Part shown: one piece after another, positions 8,197-18,917 of the stretch
How the letters are laid out: each line of letters opens with the position of its first letter
Position numbering within the stretch: position 1 is the stretch's first letter
Assembly (NCBI RefSeq): GCF_002009425.1
Contig: NZ_CP019936.1
Span: 4,513,297-4,577,296 of the forward strand
Direction: 5' to 3'
From: Thiosocius teredinicola
GTDB lineage: Bacteria > Pseudomonadota > Gammaproteobacteria > Chromatiales > Chromatiaceae
Length of the DNA: 64,000 bases
Position numbers and translations under genes: made by a program
The notes under the pieces: model-generated
Told to the model about the DNA's origin: nothing
Databases searched by the model: none
Seen by the model: only the letters and a program-made list of their open reading frames with translations

Positions 8197-9714
8197 ATGG
8201 CATTTGCAGTAACACACTGTCGCGCCGCTATTGGCGTCGACGCCCCACCGGTAGCCGTCGAGACTCATCTCGCCAACGGTCTGCCCAGCTTCAACATCGT
8301 CGGACTGCCCGAGAAGGCGGTACAGGAAAGCCGCGACCGCGTGCGCAGCGCGCTGGTCAACAGCGGATTTGATTTCCCCGCCAGAAGGATCACGGTCAAC
8401 CTTGCCCCTGCAGATATACCCAAGCACGGCAGCCGGTTTGATCTGGCAATCGCGATCGGCATCCTCCTGGCGAGTGGGCAACTGCCGGATAAGTCTGCCG
8501 ACGGCTATGAGTTTGTCGGCGAGCTGAGTCTCGCCGGCGCATTGCGCAGCATCAGCGGTGTTCTGCCCATGGCGTTGGCTACTGCCGCGGCCGACACCAA
8601 GATGATCCTGCCCGCGGCCAATGCCGACGAAGCCGCGCTTGTCTCGTCGCTGGCCTCATACCCCGCTGAGCATCTCCTGGGAGTTACCGCCCATCTGCTG
8701 GGCGCGACCCTTCTGAAAGAACATTGCAAACCCCAGCAACAATCCTCGAACTCACCGTCATCGGATCTCGCCGACGTATGGGGCCAGTCGCAGGCCAAGC
8801 GTGCCCTCGAAATCGTGGCTGCCGGTCGCCACAACCTGCTAATGGTGGGGCCACCAGGCAGCGGCAAATCAATGCTCGCCAGCCGGCTGCCCGGTATTCT
8901 GCCGCCCATGACAGAGCGAGAAGCACTCGAGAGTGCGGCCGTCAGATCGATCGCCGGTCTGCCCTTCTCGCCGGGCACATGGATGCAACGGCCCTTTAGG
9001 GCACCGCACCATACGGCGTCCGGAGTCGCATTGGTCGGAGGTGGCGGCGGGAGCCACCCGAGACCAGGAGAGGTCTCGCTCGCCCACTTCGGTACGCTGT
9101 TCCTGGACGAACTGCCAGAGTTCAACGGCAAGGTGCTCGACGTACTGCGCGAGCCGCTCGAAACCGGAAAGATCCTGATCTCGCGCGCCGCTCGCCAAGC
9201 CGAGTTTCCGGCCGATTTCCAATTGATCGCGGCGATGAATCCCTGCCAGTGCGGCTACGCCAACGACCCTGAACGCATTTGTGCCGGCTGCAGCCCGGAA
9301 CGCGTGGCGCGCTATCAGCGGCGCATCTCCGGTCCGTTGCGCGACCGCATCGATATCCAGATCGAAGTATCCGCCTTACCACGTCAAGCGCTGCTGGGCG
9401 GGTTGAAAGCGCGCTCGGAAGACAGCGCAACGGTGCGCCAGCGGGTCTGCTCAGCGTGGGAAAAGCAGCTTGAGCGCCAGGGAACCGCCAACGCTCGGCT
9501 CGGCCACGAAGACCTGCAACGGCACTGCTCATTGTCGCCCGCCGGGCAAGCCCTGCTCGCCAACGCCATCGATAAACTCGGTCTCTCAGCGCGTGCCTTT
9601 CACCGCATCCTGCGCGTGGCGCGTACGATCGCCGACCTGGCGGGCAAGGAAAGTATCGAAGATCAACACCTGACCGAGGCCATCGGTTATCGCCGTTTGG
9701 ATCGCATCGGCTGA
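8197..9714 (+). CDS. comM: ComM/YifB-family Mg-chelatase-like AAA+ ATPase
   Basis: 505 residues. The N-terminal Lon-like (S5-fold) domain contains GLPSFNIVGLPEKAVQESRDR. The central AAA+ module has Walker A (GPPGSGKS) and Walker B (LFLDELPEF), and the C-terminal domain is Mg-chelatase-like. A Cys cluster (CQCGY, CAGCSPE) is typical of the family. ComM is a branch-migration helicase used in natural transformation, but the family is also present in non-competent species. The ATG at 8197 follows AAGGAAGG. No other competence gene is adjacent. Confidence 0.92.
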   Translation: MAFAVTHCRAAIGVDAPPVAVETHLANGLPSFNIVGLPEKAVQESRDRVRSALVNSGFDFPARRITVNLAPADIPKHGSRFDLAIAIGILLASGQLPDKSADGYEFVGELSLAGALRSISGVLPMALATAAADTKMILPAANADEAALVSSLASYPAEHLLGVTAHLLGATLLKEHCKPQQQSSNSPSSDLADVWGQSQAKRALEIVAAGRHNLLMVGPPGSGKSMLASRLPGILPPMTEREALESAAVRSIAGLPFSPGTWMQRPFRAPHHTASGVALVGGGGGSHPRPGEVSLAHFGTLFLDELPEFNGKVLDVLREPLETGKILISRAARQAEFPADFQLIAAMNPCQCGYANDPERICAGCSPERVARYQRRISGPLRDRIDIQIEVSALPRQALLGGLKARSEDSATVRQRVCSAWEKQLERQGTANARLGHEDLQRHCSLSPAGQALLANAIDKLGLSARAFHRILRVARTIADLAGKESIEDQHLTEAIGYRRLDRIG

Positions 9715-9789
9715 ACGAGTCGCCTGTCCCGCGCCGTGTAGCGTTGAGCGTCGTACCAACAGGCACAGACTTGGGTAAACTCCCCGCCC

Positions 9790-11691
<1,902 letters not shown>

Positions 11692-11709
11692 TCATCGCAA
11701 CGGCTGACC

Positions 11710-12303
11710 ATGTTTCGATTTCTGATAGTACTCACCATCGCCGCCGGCGTATGGCACTTCGGCTGGAGCGAACCGGCAGCGGTGCAACTCGGGCCCGGCA
11801 TACACGCCAATGTGCTGCCGGCACAATCGGCGACCGCCAGCGGCGACAGCTTCGACTACAAGGGCTATCGCATTACCCCGCTGGCTGATTTCAGCATTCG
11901 CGCCAAGGTGCTGTCGCGCGAAGACTACAGCTTCGGGCGCGAAGCCGATGTATCACCGATGGATCTCGCGTTGGGTTGGGGCCCGATGTCCGACGAACAG
12001 GTGCTCAGCGACATCGCCATCAGCCAATCCGGTCGCTGGTACCGCTGGTCGACGCCGAACCTGCCGATCCCACGCCGCGATATCGAGACGCATAGCGCCA
12101 ATATGCACATGATCCCGGCAAGCGACGATGTCGCCGATGCACTGGATGATTTCCGCCAGGGTCAGATCATCCAGCTCGAAGGCTACCTGGTGCGTGTCGA
12201 TGGTGATGACGGCTGGCGCTGGATCAGTTCACTGACCCGCGAGGATACCGGTGCCCGCGCCTGCGAAGTGGTTTATGTGAAACGCGCACGCGTGACCCTT
12301 TGA
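11710..12303 (+). CDS. Conserved hypothetical protein with N-terminal signal anchor
   Basis: 197 residues. One hydrophobic segment at the start (FRFLIVLTIAAGVWHFGW) is followed by a soluble extracytoplasmic part containing DYKGYRITPLADFSIRAKV, an acidic DLALGWGPMSDEQVLSDIAI and the aromatic RWYRWSTPNLP. No enzyme motif was recognised. The overall pattern (YRI-x-PLA-F, GWGPM-D) is one I associate with uncharacterised gammaproteobacterial envelope proteins, but I cannot name a family. It starts 18 bases after the ABC-F gene and may be in the same operon. Confidence 0.75.
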   Translation: MFRFLIVLTIAAGVWHFGWSEPAAVQLGPGIHANVLPAQSATASGDSFDYKGYRITPLADFSIRAKVLSREDYSFGREADVSPMDLALGWGPMSDEQVLSDIAISQSGRWYRWSTPNLPIPRRDIETHSANMHMIPASDDVADALDDFRQGQIIQLEGYLVRVDGDDGWRWISSLTREDTGARACEVVYVKRARVTL

Positions 12304-12333
12304 TCGTTGCCGTCATGCGGCTAAAGTGGCCGT

Positions 12334-13452
12334 ATGAAAGCGATACTCATTGCCGCGCTGTTGATGACCGCCCTGCCCCTGCAGGCGGAACCCCTCGAGA
12401 CCGAACGTGAAAAGATCGACTACGAGATCGTCACCGAAGGTCTGGTTCACCCCTGGTCGCTCGCCTTTCTGCCCGGGGGCGGCTATCTGATCACCGAACG
12501 CCCCGGGCGCTTGCGCCTGGTCGATGCACAAGGCCACTTGCACGCAAGCCCCATCGGCGGCCTGCCGGCAATTGCAGAATACGGCCAGGGCGGGCTGCTC
12601 GACGTCGCCCTGCATCCAGATTTCGAAAACAATCGTTGGGTTTATCTGAGCTACGCCGAGCGTACCAACGACGGCGTCGGCACAGCGGTTGTGCGCGGCC
12701 GATTCGACGGCAGCTCACTGCGCGATACCCAAGTCATCTTTCGCCTGCTACCCAAATCGCGCACCAATAGGCACTTCGGTTCGCGCCTGGTGTTCGATCG
12801 CGACGGCTACCTGTTCATCACACTCGGCGATCGCGGCGACCGTCCGCGCGCGCAGGATCTCAATGACCATGCCGGTTCTGTCATCCGTCTACACGATGAC
12901 GGCCGCATTCCGGACGACAACCCCTTCGTAGGCCAACGCAACGCCCGCCCGGAGATCTACAGCTATGGCCATCGCAATATGCAGGGCGCGACACTGCATC
13001 CAGGCAGCGGCAAGCTATGGACACATGAGCATGGCCCACAGGGTGGTGACGAGATCAACCTGCCGCAGGCCGGATACAACTACGGTTGGCCGGTCATCAC
13101 CTACGGCGCGAATTACGGTTTCGGCACCAAGATCGGCGAAGGCACGGCCAAACCCGGCATGCAGCAACCACTGTACTACTGGGTGCCATCGATAGCCCCT
13201 TCCGGCATGGCCTTCTACGATGGCGATCGTTTTCCCAACTGGCAGGGCAATCTGTTCGTCGGCTCGTTGAAGTTCGACCTGTTGGTGCGACTGGAGATTG
13301 CAAACGACAAGATCACCCATGAAGAGCGCCTGTTCGAAGGCAGGTTCGGACGCATCCGCGACGTGCGCCAGGGGCCGGACGGCTATCTCTATCTATTGAG
13401 CGACGCGCGCAACGGCAAGCTGATCCGATTGCGGCCTGCCAACGGACGCTGA
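12334..13452 (+). CDS. PQQ-dependent soluble aldose sugar dehydrogenase (YliI-like)
   Basis: 372 residues. A signal peptide (MKAILIAALLMTALPLQA) is followed by a six-bladed propeller of the soluble glucose/sorbosone dehydrogenase family. Recognisable features are GLVHPWSLAFLPGGGYLITER, LLDVALHPDF, the RNHFGSRLVF-type stretch, YSYGHRNMQG (catalytic His region) and HEHGPQGGDEINL. The enzyme oxidises aldoses in the periplasm with PQQ and calcium. No pqq biosynthesis genes lie in the window. Stop is two bases before the next GTG start. Confidence 0.9.
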   Translation: MKAILIAALLMTALPLQAEPLETEREKIDYEIVTEGLVHPWSLAFLPGGGYLITERPGRLRLVDAQGHLHASPIGGLPAIAEYGQGGLLDVALHPDFENNRWVYLSYAERTNDGVGTAVVRGRFDGSSLRDTQVIFRLLPKSRTNRHFGSRLVFDRDGYLFITLGDRGDRPRAQDLNDHAGSVIRLHDDGRIPDDNPFVGQRNARPEIYSYGHRNMQGATLHPGSGKLWTHEHGPQGGDEINLPQAGYNYGWPVITYGANYGFGTKIGEGTAKPGMQQPLYYWVPSIAPSGMAFYDGDRFPNWQGNLFVGSLKFDLLVRLEIANDKITHEERLFEGRFGRIRDVRQGPDGYLYLLSDARNGKLIRLRPANGR

Positions 13453-13454
13453 CC

Positions 13455-13865
13455 GTGCAGATCGCGCCGGGCATCGAATTGAACGACGACGCGCTGCAGT
13501 GGCAGGCGATCCGCGCGCAAGGCGCAGGTGGGCAGAACGTCAACAAGGTTTCGTCGGCACTGCATCTGCGTGTCGATATCAACAACAGCGGCCTGCCGGA
13601 GGCTGTCTGTCAGCGACTGCTGCAACTCGGTGATAGTCGAATCACCAGCGACGGCATCATCGTCATCAAAGCGCAGCGCTTCCGCACCCAGGAAAAGAAC
13701 CGCGCCGACGCACTCGAACGCTTGCGTGACCTGATCGTGGCTGCCGGTAAAACGCAGAAGGCAAGGCGTGCAACCAAACCGACCAAGGCCTCGCAACGCA
13801 GGCGCATGGACAGCAAGGCCAAGCACGGCCAACTCAAACGCCTGCGTCGAAACGTCGACGACTGA
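13455..13865 (+). CDS. arfB: ArfB, peptidyl-tRNA hydrolase for stalled ribosomes
   Basis: 136 residues, the usual ArfB (YaeJ) length. The catalytic GGQ motif is present in AQGAGGQNVNKV near residues 21-32. The C-terminus is a basic tail (RRMDSKAKHGQLKRLRR) that threads into the empty mRNA channel. It rescues non-stop ribosomes. The start is GTG at 13455, two bases after the sugar dehydrogenase stop, suggesting translational coupling. Confidence 0.95.
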   Translation: MQIAPGIELNDDALQWQAIRAQGAGGQNVNKVSSALHLRVDINNSGLPEAVCQRLLQLGDSRITSDGIIVIKAQRFRTQEKNRADALERLRDLIVAAGKTQKARRATKPTKASQRRRMDSKAKHGQLKRLRRNVDD

Positions 13866-13877
13866 CGTCGGCTTACC

Positions 13878-14627
13878 TCACAGCCAGAACATGCGGCGTA
13901 GCGCATCGATGGCTATCGCAATCGAGATCACCCACAAAGAACCGCGCAGCATGCCCTTATAGGTGTCCATATCGACGCGCTTGCGCACCCGAATGCCCAA
14001 CCACAAGGCGCCGAGAATCAGCGGCAATGCGACGACTGCAATCACCACAACATCGAGGTCGAAAGCGCCCTGGCTGATGAAACCGAGAATCTGACCGGAC
14101 TTGCTGGTGATGAAACTCAGGTTGAAGGTTGCGACCATCAACGGCACCGGCATGCGTGTATACAGCGCATAGGCAATCACCAGCGGCGCGAAGATGTTCA
14201 CCACGCCGGCCAGCAGGCCAAGCAGCAAACCGAACACCGCCATCCCCCACTTCGGCACCTTGATCACGCGCTCGCCCGAATGCAGGTGATCGCTGATCAG
14301 GTAGGCGATCAAGACGGCGGCCAGCAACAGGCGGAACGGTTCGGGATTGACCGTCAGCAACACCTGGGTACCGATAAAACTGCCGACGATGGTGAAGGTC
14401 GGGATCGGCCAGTAGTGCTTGAGTGCCTCTCGCCAACGGTGCTCAGAGAGAATGCTGACCAGGTTGATCGATACGGTCGGCACCAGGGTCAGCAGTACTG
14501 CGGTGCGCAGGTCGAATCCAAACACCAGCAAAGGTGTCGACAGTAACGGGAAGCCGAATCCGAAAGCGCCGTGAACGAAGGCGGCCAGCAGACTGACGGC
14601 GACAAAAAGCAGAATCTCGCTATGCAA
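13878..14627 (-). CDS. TauE/SafE-family sulfite/organosulfonate exporter or anion permease
   Basis: 249 residues, nearly all hydrophobic (about eight helices). The family motifs are visible: HGAFGFGFPLLSTPLL near the start and GLLLGLLAGVVNIFAPLV in the middle. TauE/SafE proteins export sulfite, sulfoacetate or related anions, or take up inorganic sulfur anions in some sulfur oxidisers; the substrate here is not known. The best start is a TTG at 14627, since no ATG is available upstream of the first helix. It is transcribed away from the small gene at 14803. Confidence 0.85.
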   Translation of the reverse strand: MHSEILLFVAVSLLAAFVHGAFGFGFPLLSTPLLVFGFDLRTAVLLTLVPTVSINLVSILSEHRWREALKHYWPIPTFTIVGSFIGTQVLLTVNPEPFRLLLAAVLIAYLISDHLHSGERVIKVPKWGMAVFGLLLGLLAGVVNIFAPLVIAYALYTRMPVPLMVATFNLSFITSKSGQILGFISQGAFDLDVVVIAVVALPLILGALWLGIRVRKRVDMDTYKGMLRGSLWVISIAIAIDALRRMFWL

Positions 14628-14683
14628 AGGGCCGCTACGATGTGCGATTGAGCAGGTGCGCTCAGATTAACCTAACTTGTATC

Positions 14684-14748
14684 AGTCCGTTTCATGAAGA
14701 CCATTCCCAAATTGGTCTTGGCGTTCGCAATACTGGAAAAAACGGACT
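14684..14748. repeat. Nested inverted repeats in a divergent intergenic region
   Basis: The outer arms AGTCCGTTT (14684-14692) and AAACGGACT (14740-14748) enclose an inner pair AAGACCA (14697-14703) and TGGTCTT (14713-14719). The region lies between the divergent TauE-like gene and the 88-residue gene. It could be an RNA stem with an internal hairpin in the leader of either gene, or a pair of operators. Nothing further can be said from sequence. Confidence 0.6.
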
Positions 14749-14802
14749 AGGCTGAATCTACAAGGATGTTGGATTCAACCAATCAAGCGCGAGGGATGCA
14801 GT

Positions 14803-15069
14803 ATGTCGATCGGTTCAGGAAACTCTCCCCACGAAGACCGTCGCGGCACGCGATACGCAGTGCCGGCCAATCTGGACGCGTTACTCAATCAAGACCAGAC
14901 GCTGACGCTGAACAAAATCGAGAACTTCGGCTGGCGGCTGGCCTTTGTTCGCCAACCGCTGTTCGAGACACCGGTCGTGGTCATCACCAGCCCGGATCGC
15001 GACCGATTCGGTATTCTCGAAGCCGACGGCGGCATCAATATGCATCCGGATATCGTCGTACGCCACTGA
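14803..15069 (+). CDS. Small conserved-looking hypothetical protein
   Basis: 88 residues, soluble, starting MSIGSGNSPHEDRRGTRYAV. It contains GWRLAFVRQPLFETPVVVI and ends LEADGGINMHPDIVVRH. A GAGGGA ribosome binding site is correctly placed and codon use matches neighbouring genes, so it is probably real. The RRGTRYAVPA opening resembles the start of a PilZ-type domain (an R-x3-R motif), but the chain is too short for a full one. Function unknown. Confidence 0.65.
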   Translation: MSIGSGNSPHEDRRGTRYAVPANLDALLNQDQTLTLNKIENFGWRLAFVRQPLFETPVVVITSPDRDRFGILEADGGINMHPDIVVRH

Positions 15070-15091
15070 TACGCCGCCCCGACGGGCAGCG

Positions 15092-15643
15092 TCACGACAA
15101 TTCGAGCAGTCGGCGTATCTCGTCGATACCCAGCTTTCGCAGCAGCTCGACATTGCGCTCCGGTATGCCATCGGCATCCGGGTACGACTCCAACGCGGCC
15201 GCCAGGCCCGCCTCGCGGATCAGGTGAAACATCGGGTGCGGTGAGCGATTGGTATGGTTCGCCGGGTCGTCTTGTGCGACGCCGTCGAAGCAATAGTCCG
15301 GATGAAAGCTCGCAACCTGCAGAATACCGTCCAGGCCGGCTTGACCAAGCGCCTGTTCGATCAGCGCAAGCGCCTCCAGGTACTCGTCGAAGGTGTGAAG
15401 CGCGTTGGGCGCAATCACCAACGTAGTCTCGATCTCGCTCGGATCGCCGTTGAGCAGTTCATCCGCCGCCGCCAGTACGTCCCGGTAGACGGATTCCAGC
15501 GTCGTGCCTTCACTCACGCGGTAGGCGATACGTTCACGCTTGAACGGCGATGCGGCGAACGGACACAGGTTCAGCCCGACAACGATGCGCTCAAGCCAGC
15601 GACGCGTGTTCGCTTCGGCTTGTGTCGTCAGCGGCAATGTCAT
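15092..15643 (-). CDS. DUF1415-family protein
   Basis: 183 residues. The family signature is clear: RWLERIVVGLNLCPFAASPF near the start, then IAYRVSEGTT, and the late VASFHPDYCFDG followed by NRSPHPMFHLIRE. Two conserved cysteines (in NLCPFA and DYCFDG) and histidines suggest a metal or redox role, but none is established. The ATG at 15643 overlaps the stop of the upstream MOSC gene by four bases (ATGA), so the two are co-transcribed. Confidence 0.9.
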   Translation of the reverse strand: MTLPLTTQAEANTRRWLERIVVGLNLCPFAASPFKRERIAYRVSEGTTLESVYRDVLAAADELLNGDPSEIETTLVIAPNALHTFDEYLEALALIEQALGQAGLDGILQVASFHPDYCFDGVAQDDPANHTNRSPHPMFHLIREAGLAAALESYPDADGIPERNVELLRKLGIDEIRRLLELS

Positions 15644-16437
15644 TCCAACACCTCGACCGGCATGCCGACCTCGAGCCGTCCGCGGCCATCGTGTATCAGG
15701 TTCTGCCCGAAATAGATCTTGTTGTCGCGTTTGCGATAGCTCATCAAGGTACGCAACGGTTCGGCCGATCGTTCTGCGGTGGCCGGATCGATCGTCGGGA
15801 TGATGCATCGTGAGCACGGTTTGACCAGGCGAAAACCGATGTCGCCGATGCGGATACGCTTCCAGCCGTCTTCGGCAAAGGCATCGCAACCCGCAACGAC
15901 CAGATTGGGGCGAAAGCGAATCATCGGTACCGGCTGATCGAGCCGAGTGTTGAGATCGTCCAGTGATGCCTGCGATATCAATAGAAAGGGAAAGCCGTCG
16001 GCGAAACCGACGCGGTCTCCCTCCGCCGCATACGCCGGATCGACAGGCCGCACGACGTCATCGGGGATACGCACCAAGCGACAATCGATCGACATGAAGT
16101 CGCTCAACCAGGCGTCGGCCTGCGGATCGACAGCGGTCGCCGTTACGCTGTCCTGCCATACCACCACATCGAGCTGCTCACCGCCGCGATCGCCGACCGC
16201 GATGTCCGGCATGCCCGGGGCAGACAGGTGCAAGCGACCGGCATCGTCGACTCGCGTGCGAATCAAAGTCATACGGGCGTGCTGGCGCTGAGTCAGGAAT
16301 TTGCCGTTGCGGTCGACCAACATCCAGCGACGATCCAACACGAAACCACAGGCGTCAATTTCCAGCGATTGATGACTGTCACCGGTCATCGATTTCACCG
16401 GAAAACGATTGATCGCCGTAAGTGTTAATTCGGTCAT
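15640..16437 (-). CDS. MOSC-domain protein (molybdenum cofactor/2Fe-2S associated)
   Basis: 265 residues with an N-terminal MOSC beta-barrel domain (LTAINRFPVKSMTGD, DRRWMLVDRNGKFLTQRQ) and a C-terminal MOSC sulfurase domain. The conserved cysteine is in FRLVKPCSRCIIPTIDP, the molybdopterin-sulfur binding region shared with YcbX and mARC. YcbX-type proteins detoxify N-hydroxylated bases using molybdenum cofactor; the domain order fits but the YcbX ferredoxin domain is absent. The start follows a GAGGAAG ribosome binding site. Confidence 0.88.
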   Translation of the reverse strand: MTELTLTAINRFPVKSMTGDSHQSLEIDACGFVLDRRWMLVDRNGKFLTQRQHARMTLIRTRVDDAGRLHLSAPGMPDIAVGDRGGEQLDVVVWQDSVTATAVDPQADAWLSDFMSIDCRLVRIPDDVVRPVDPAYAAEGDRVGFADGFPFLLISQASLDDLNTRLDQPVPMIRFRPNLVVAGCDAFAEDGWKRIRIGDIGFRLVKPCSRCIIPTIDPATAERSAEPLRTLMSYRKRDNKIYFGQNLIHDGRGRLEVGMPVEVLE

Positions 16438-16506
16438 TAGCTTCCTCTCAACTTTTGGGGAAATCGGCCGCTCTCAACCCCGATCCACACGTTTCAGGTA
16501 CAGGTT

Positions 16507-17622
16507 ATGGAACTCACTCCTTATCTTCGTCTCATGGTACAGCGCACGGCATCGGATCTGTATTTCAGTTCGGGCGCCTGCCCGCACGTCAAGATCAATG
16601 GCCAGACCATCCAGATCGGTGACAAGGCGCTCGATTCCGCCGAGGTCAAGCAACTGGCGTACTCGGTGATGAACGATGAACAGGTACGTGAGTTCGAGGG
16701 CACGATGGAGTGCAACCTCGCCATCTCGGTTCACTCACTCGGTCGTTTCCGTGTGAACGTGTTCCGTCAGCGCGGCGATGTCGCGATGGTGATTCGTTAC
16801 ATCAAGGGCGAAATCCCGAGCATCGAAGAACTGTACCTGCCGCAGACACTGAAAAACCTGATCATGGAAAAACGCGGACTGATCCTCGTGGTCGGTTCCA
16901 CCGGCTCAGGTAAGTCGACCACGCTCGCGTCGATGATCGATCATCGCAACGAGAGCACCACCGGTCACATTCTGTCGATTGAAGATCCGATTGAATTCCT
17001 GCACCGCCACAAGAAATCGGTGGTCAATCAACGCGAGATCGGTCTCGATTCGATGAGCTACGAGAACGCACTGAAGAATGCGTTGCGCGAAGCACCCGAC
17101 CTCATAATGATTGGTGAGATCCGCGATGCTGCCACGATGCAGCACGCTATCGCCTATGCCGAGACTGGACATCTGTGTCTGTCGACCCTGCACGCCAACA
17201 ACGCCAACCAGGCCTTGGACCGCGTCGTCAACTTCTTCCCCGACAGCGCACACAAACAGATCCTCAAGGACCTGTCACTAAACCTCAGAGCGGTTGTATC
17301 GCAGCGCCTGATCCCGACCAAAGACGGCGGACGCCGCGCCGCGGTCGAGTTGTTGATTCTGACCAGCTACACCTCCGAGCTCATCGAGAAGGGCAAGATC
17401 TCCGAGTTGAAAGAGGCCATGGAACAGGGCGGCGAACGCGGCATGGTCACGTTCGACCAGTCGCTGTACGACCTGTACTGCGAAGGCGCCATCTCGGTCG
17501 AAGAGGCGTTGAACCACGCCGATTCCAAAAACAACCTGGCACTGCGCATCCGCCTGAACGCCGGCGTTGCCGATTCCGCACCGCAGCAGCCCGAGGAGCT
17601 GAAAGGCCAGGTCGTCGGCTGA
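16507..17622 (+). CDS. pilU: PilU, type IV pilus retraction accessory ATPase
   Basis: 371 residues of the PilT/PilU secretion-ATPase family. Walker A is GSTGSGKSTT; the Asp box and Walker B lie in DLIMIGEIRDAATM; the His box is AETGHLCLSTLHANNANQAL. The start (MELTPYLRLMVQRTASDLY) and the extended C-terminus resemble PilU rather than PilT. PilU powers twitching-pilus retraction together with PilT. PilT is not adjacent here. It ends 33 bases before a long hairpin that precedes the alcohol dehydrogenase gene. Confidence 0.9.
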   Translation: MELTPYLRLMVQRTASDLYFSSGACPHVKINGQTIQIGDKALDSAEVKQLAYSVMNDEQVREFEGTMECNLAISVHSLGRFRVNVFRQRGDVAMVIRYIKGEIPSIEELYLPQTLKNLIMEKRGLILVVGSTGSGKSTTLASMIDHRNESTTGHILSIEDPIEFLHRHKKSVVNQREIGLDSMSYENALKNALREAPDLIMIGEIRDAATMQHAIAYAETGHLCLSTLHANNANQALDRVVNFFPDSAHKQILKDLSLNLRAVVSQRLIPTKDGGRRAAVELLILTSYTSELIEKGKISELKEAMEQGGERGMVTFDQSLYDLYCEGAISVEEALNHADSKNNLALRIRLNAGVADSAPQQPEELKGQVVG

Positions 17623-17655
17623 GCAACTCCCGCCACGCGCGGGCACGCACCCTCT

Positions 17656-17711
17656 CAATCGGGCGGGGAATCGGTGATAATGCTGTATCACTGATTTCTT
17701 CCGCCCGATTG
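17656..17711. repeat. 56-nt two-tier hairpin ending just before the Fe-ADH start
   Basis: Outer arms CAATCGGGCGG (17656-17666) and CCGCCCGATTG (17701-17711) enclose inner arms AATCGGTGATA (17669-17679) and TATCACTGATT (17686-17696, one G-T pair) with a six-base loop. No T run follows on the plus strand. The structure ends five bases before the GTG start of the next gene. It may terminate pilU transcripts or fold in the leader of the dehydrogenase mRNA. Confidence 0.75.
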
Positions 17712-17716
17712 TCATT

Positions 17717-18913
17717 GTGAATCCGTTCAAAGCCTTCCAGGTCGCCCGGCTGCCATCGATCCGATTCGGTAGCGGCACCTTTGATCAAACACCCGATGCC
17801 ATCCTCGACTTCGGCAGACATGCCTTGCTGGTTACCGGCAGACACTCGCTGCAAGCCACGCCGCGCTGGCCGCGGTTGCTGCAGGCGCTCGCGGACAACG
17901 GCATCGAATGGCACCAAGTCACTGTCGAGGGCGAGCCTTCGCCGGAGTTGGTCGACCAGGCCGTCGAGCAGCATCGCGACAAAGCCATCGATGTGGTCGT
18001 CGGCATCGGCGGCGGCAGCGTGCTCGACGCCGCCAAGGCGATCGCCGGACTGCTGAAGACCGGCGGCAAGGTGCTCGATCACCTCGAAGGCGTGGGCAAA
18101 GGCCTTCCCTACGCAGGCCCTGCGGTACCCTTCATAGCGATTCCCACCACTGCCGGCACCGGCAGCGAAGCGACCAAGAACGCCGTGCTGTCGCGCCACG
18201 GCCCCGACGGTTTCAAGAAGTCCTTTCGCGACGAAAAGCTGGTAGCCGCCGTCGCGATCGTCGATCCCAGCCTGCTCGACAGCTGCCCCAAAGAACTGAT
18301 CGCCGCCAACGGTATGGATGCGTTCACCCAGCTGCTCGAATCCTATGTGTCGCTGCGCGCCAGCCCGTTTACCGATGCCCTGGCGACGTCCGGCATGCAG
18401 GCGTTTCGCGACGGCTTTTGGCAGGCGTGGAAACCGGACGACCCGATGGCGCAGAAGGGCTATCAGAAGCTCGCCTACGCCTCGCTGTGTTCCGGCATCA
18501 CGCTGGCGCAATGCGGACTCGGTTCGGTGCATGGTCTGGCCTCGCCGCTGGGCGCCTTCTTTCCGATCCCGCACGGCGTGGTTTGCGGTACCTTGGTCGC
18601 CGCGGCGACGCGTGCCAACATCGAGGCATTGCGCGAACGCGAACCGAATGGTCCGGCGCTGCGCAAGTATGCCGAGGCCGGTCTGCTGCTGGGCGGGCAG
18701 ATGTATCGCAGCGAGTGCGATGCGCAGGATGGCCTGATGGACCTGCTCGACGAGTGGACCGAACGCCTGCAGCTACCGCGCCTCAGCGCATTCGGCATGA
18801 CCGAGAACGATATCGGGCGGGTGGTCGCGAACTGCCGCGGCGGCAGCATGCAGACCAACCCCCTGGCATTGACCGACGAAGAACTTGGCCGGCTACTAAG
18901 GACGCGACTCTGA
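17717..18913 (+). CDS. Iron-containing alcohol dehydrogenase
   Basis: 398 residues of the group III (Fe-type) dehydrogenase family. The NAD-binding glycine motif is VVGIGGGSVLDAAK. The metal site is spread over GMDAFTQLLESYVS, the HGLASPLGAFFPIPHG stretch (two histidines) and nearby residues. It oxidises or reduces an alcohol/aldehyde pair; the substrate is not readable. The only plausible start is a GTG at 17717, which has no ribosome binding site and lies immediately after a strong hairpin. Four bases separate it from the next gene, so both probably share a transcript. Confidence 0.9.
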   Translation: MNPFKAFQVARLPSIRFGSGTFDQTPDAILDFGRHALLVTGRHSLQATPRWPRLLQALADNGIEWHQVTVEGEPSPELVDQAVEQHRDKAIDVVVGIGGGSVLDAAKAIAGLLKTGGKVLDHLEGVGKGLPYAGPAVPFIAIPTTAGTGSEATKNAVLSRHGPDGFKKSFRDEKLVAAVAIVDPSLLDSCPKELIAANGMDAFTQLLESYVSLRASPFTDALATSGMQAFRDGFWQAWKPDDPMAQKGYQKLAYASLCSGITLAQCGLGSVHGLASPLGAFFPIPHGVVCGTLVAAATRANIEALREREPNGPALRKYAEAGLLLGGQMYRSECDAQDGLMDLLDEWTERLQLPRLSAFGMTENDIGRVVANCRGGSMQTNPLALTDEELGRLLRTRL

Positions 18914-18917
18914 ACGC

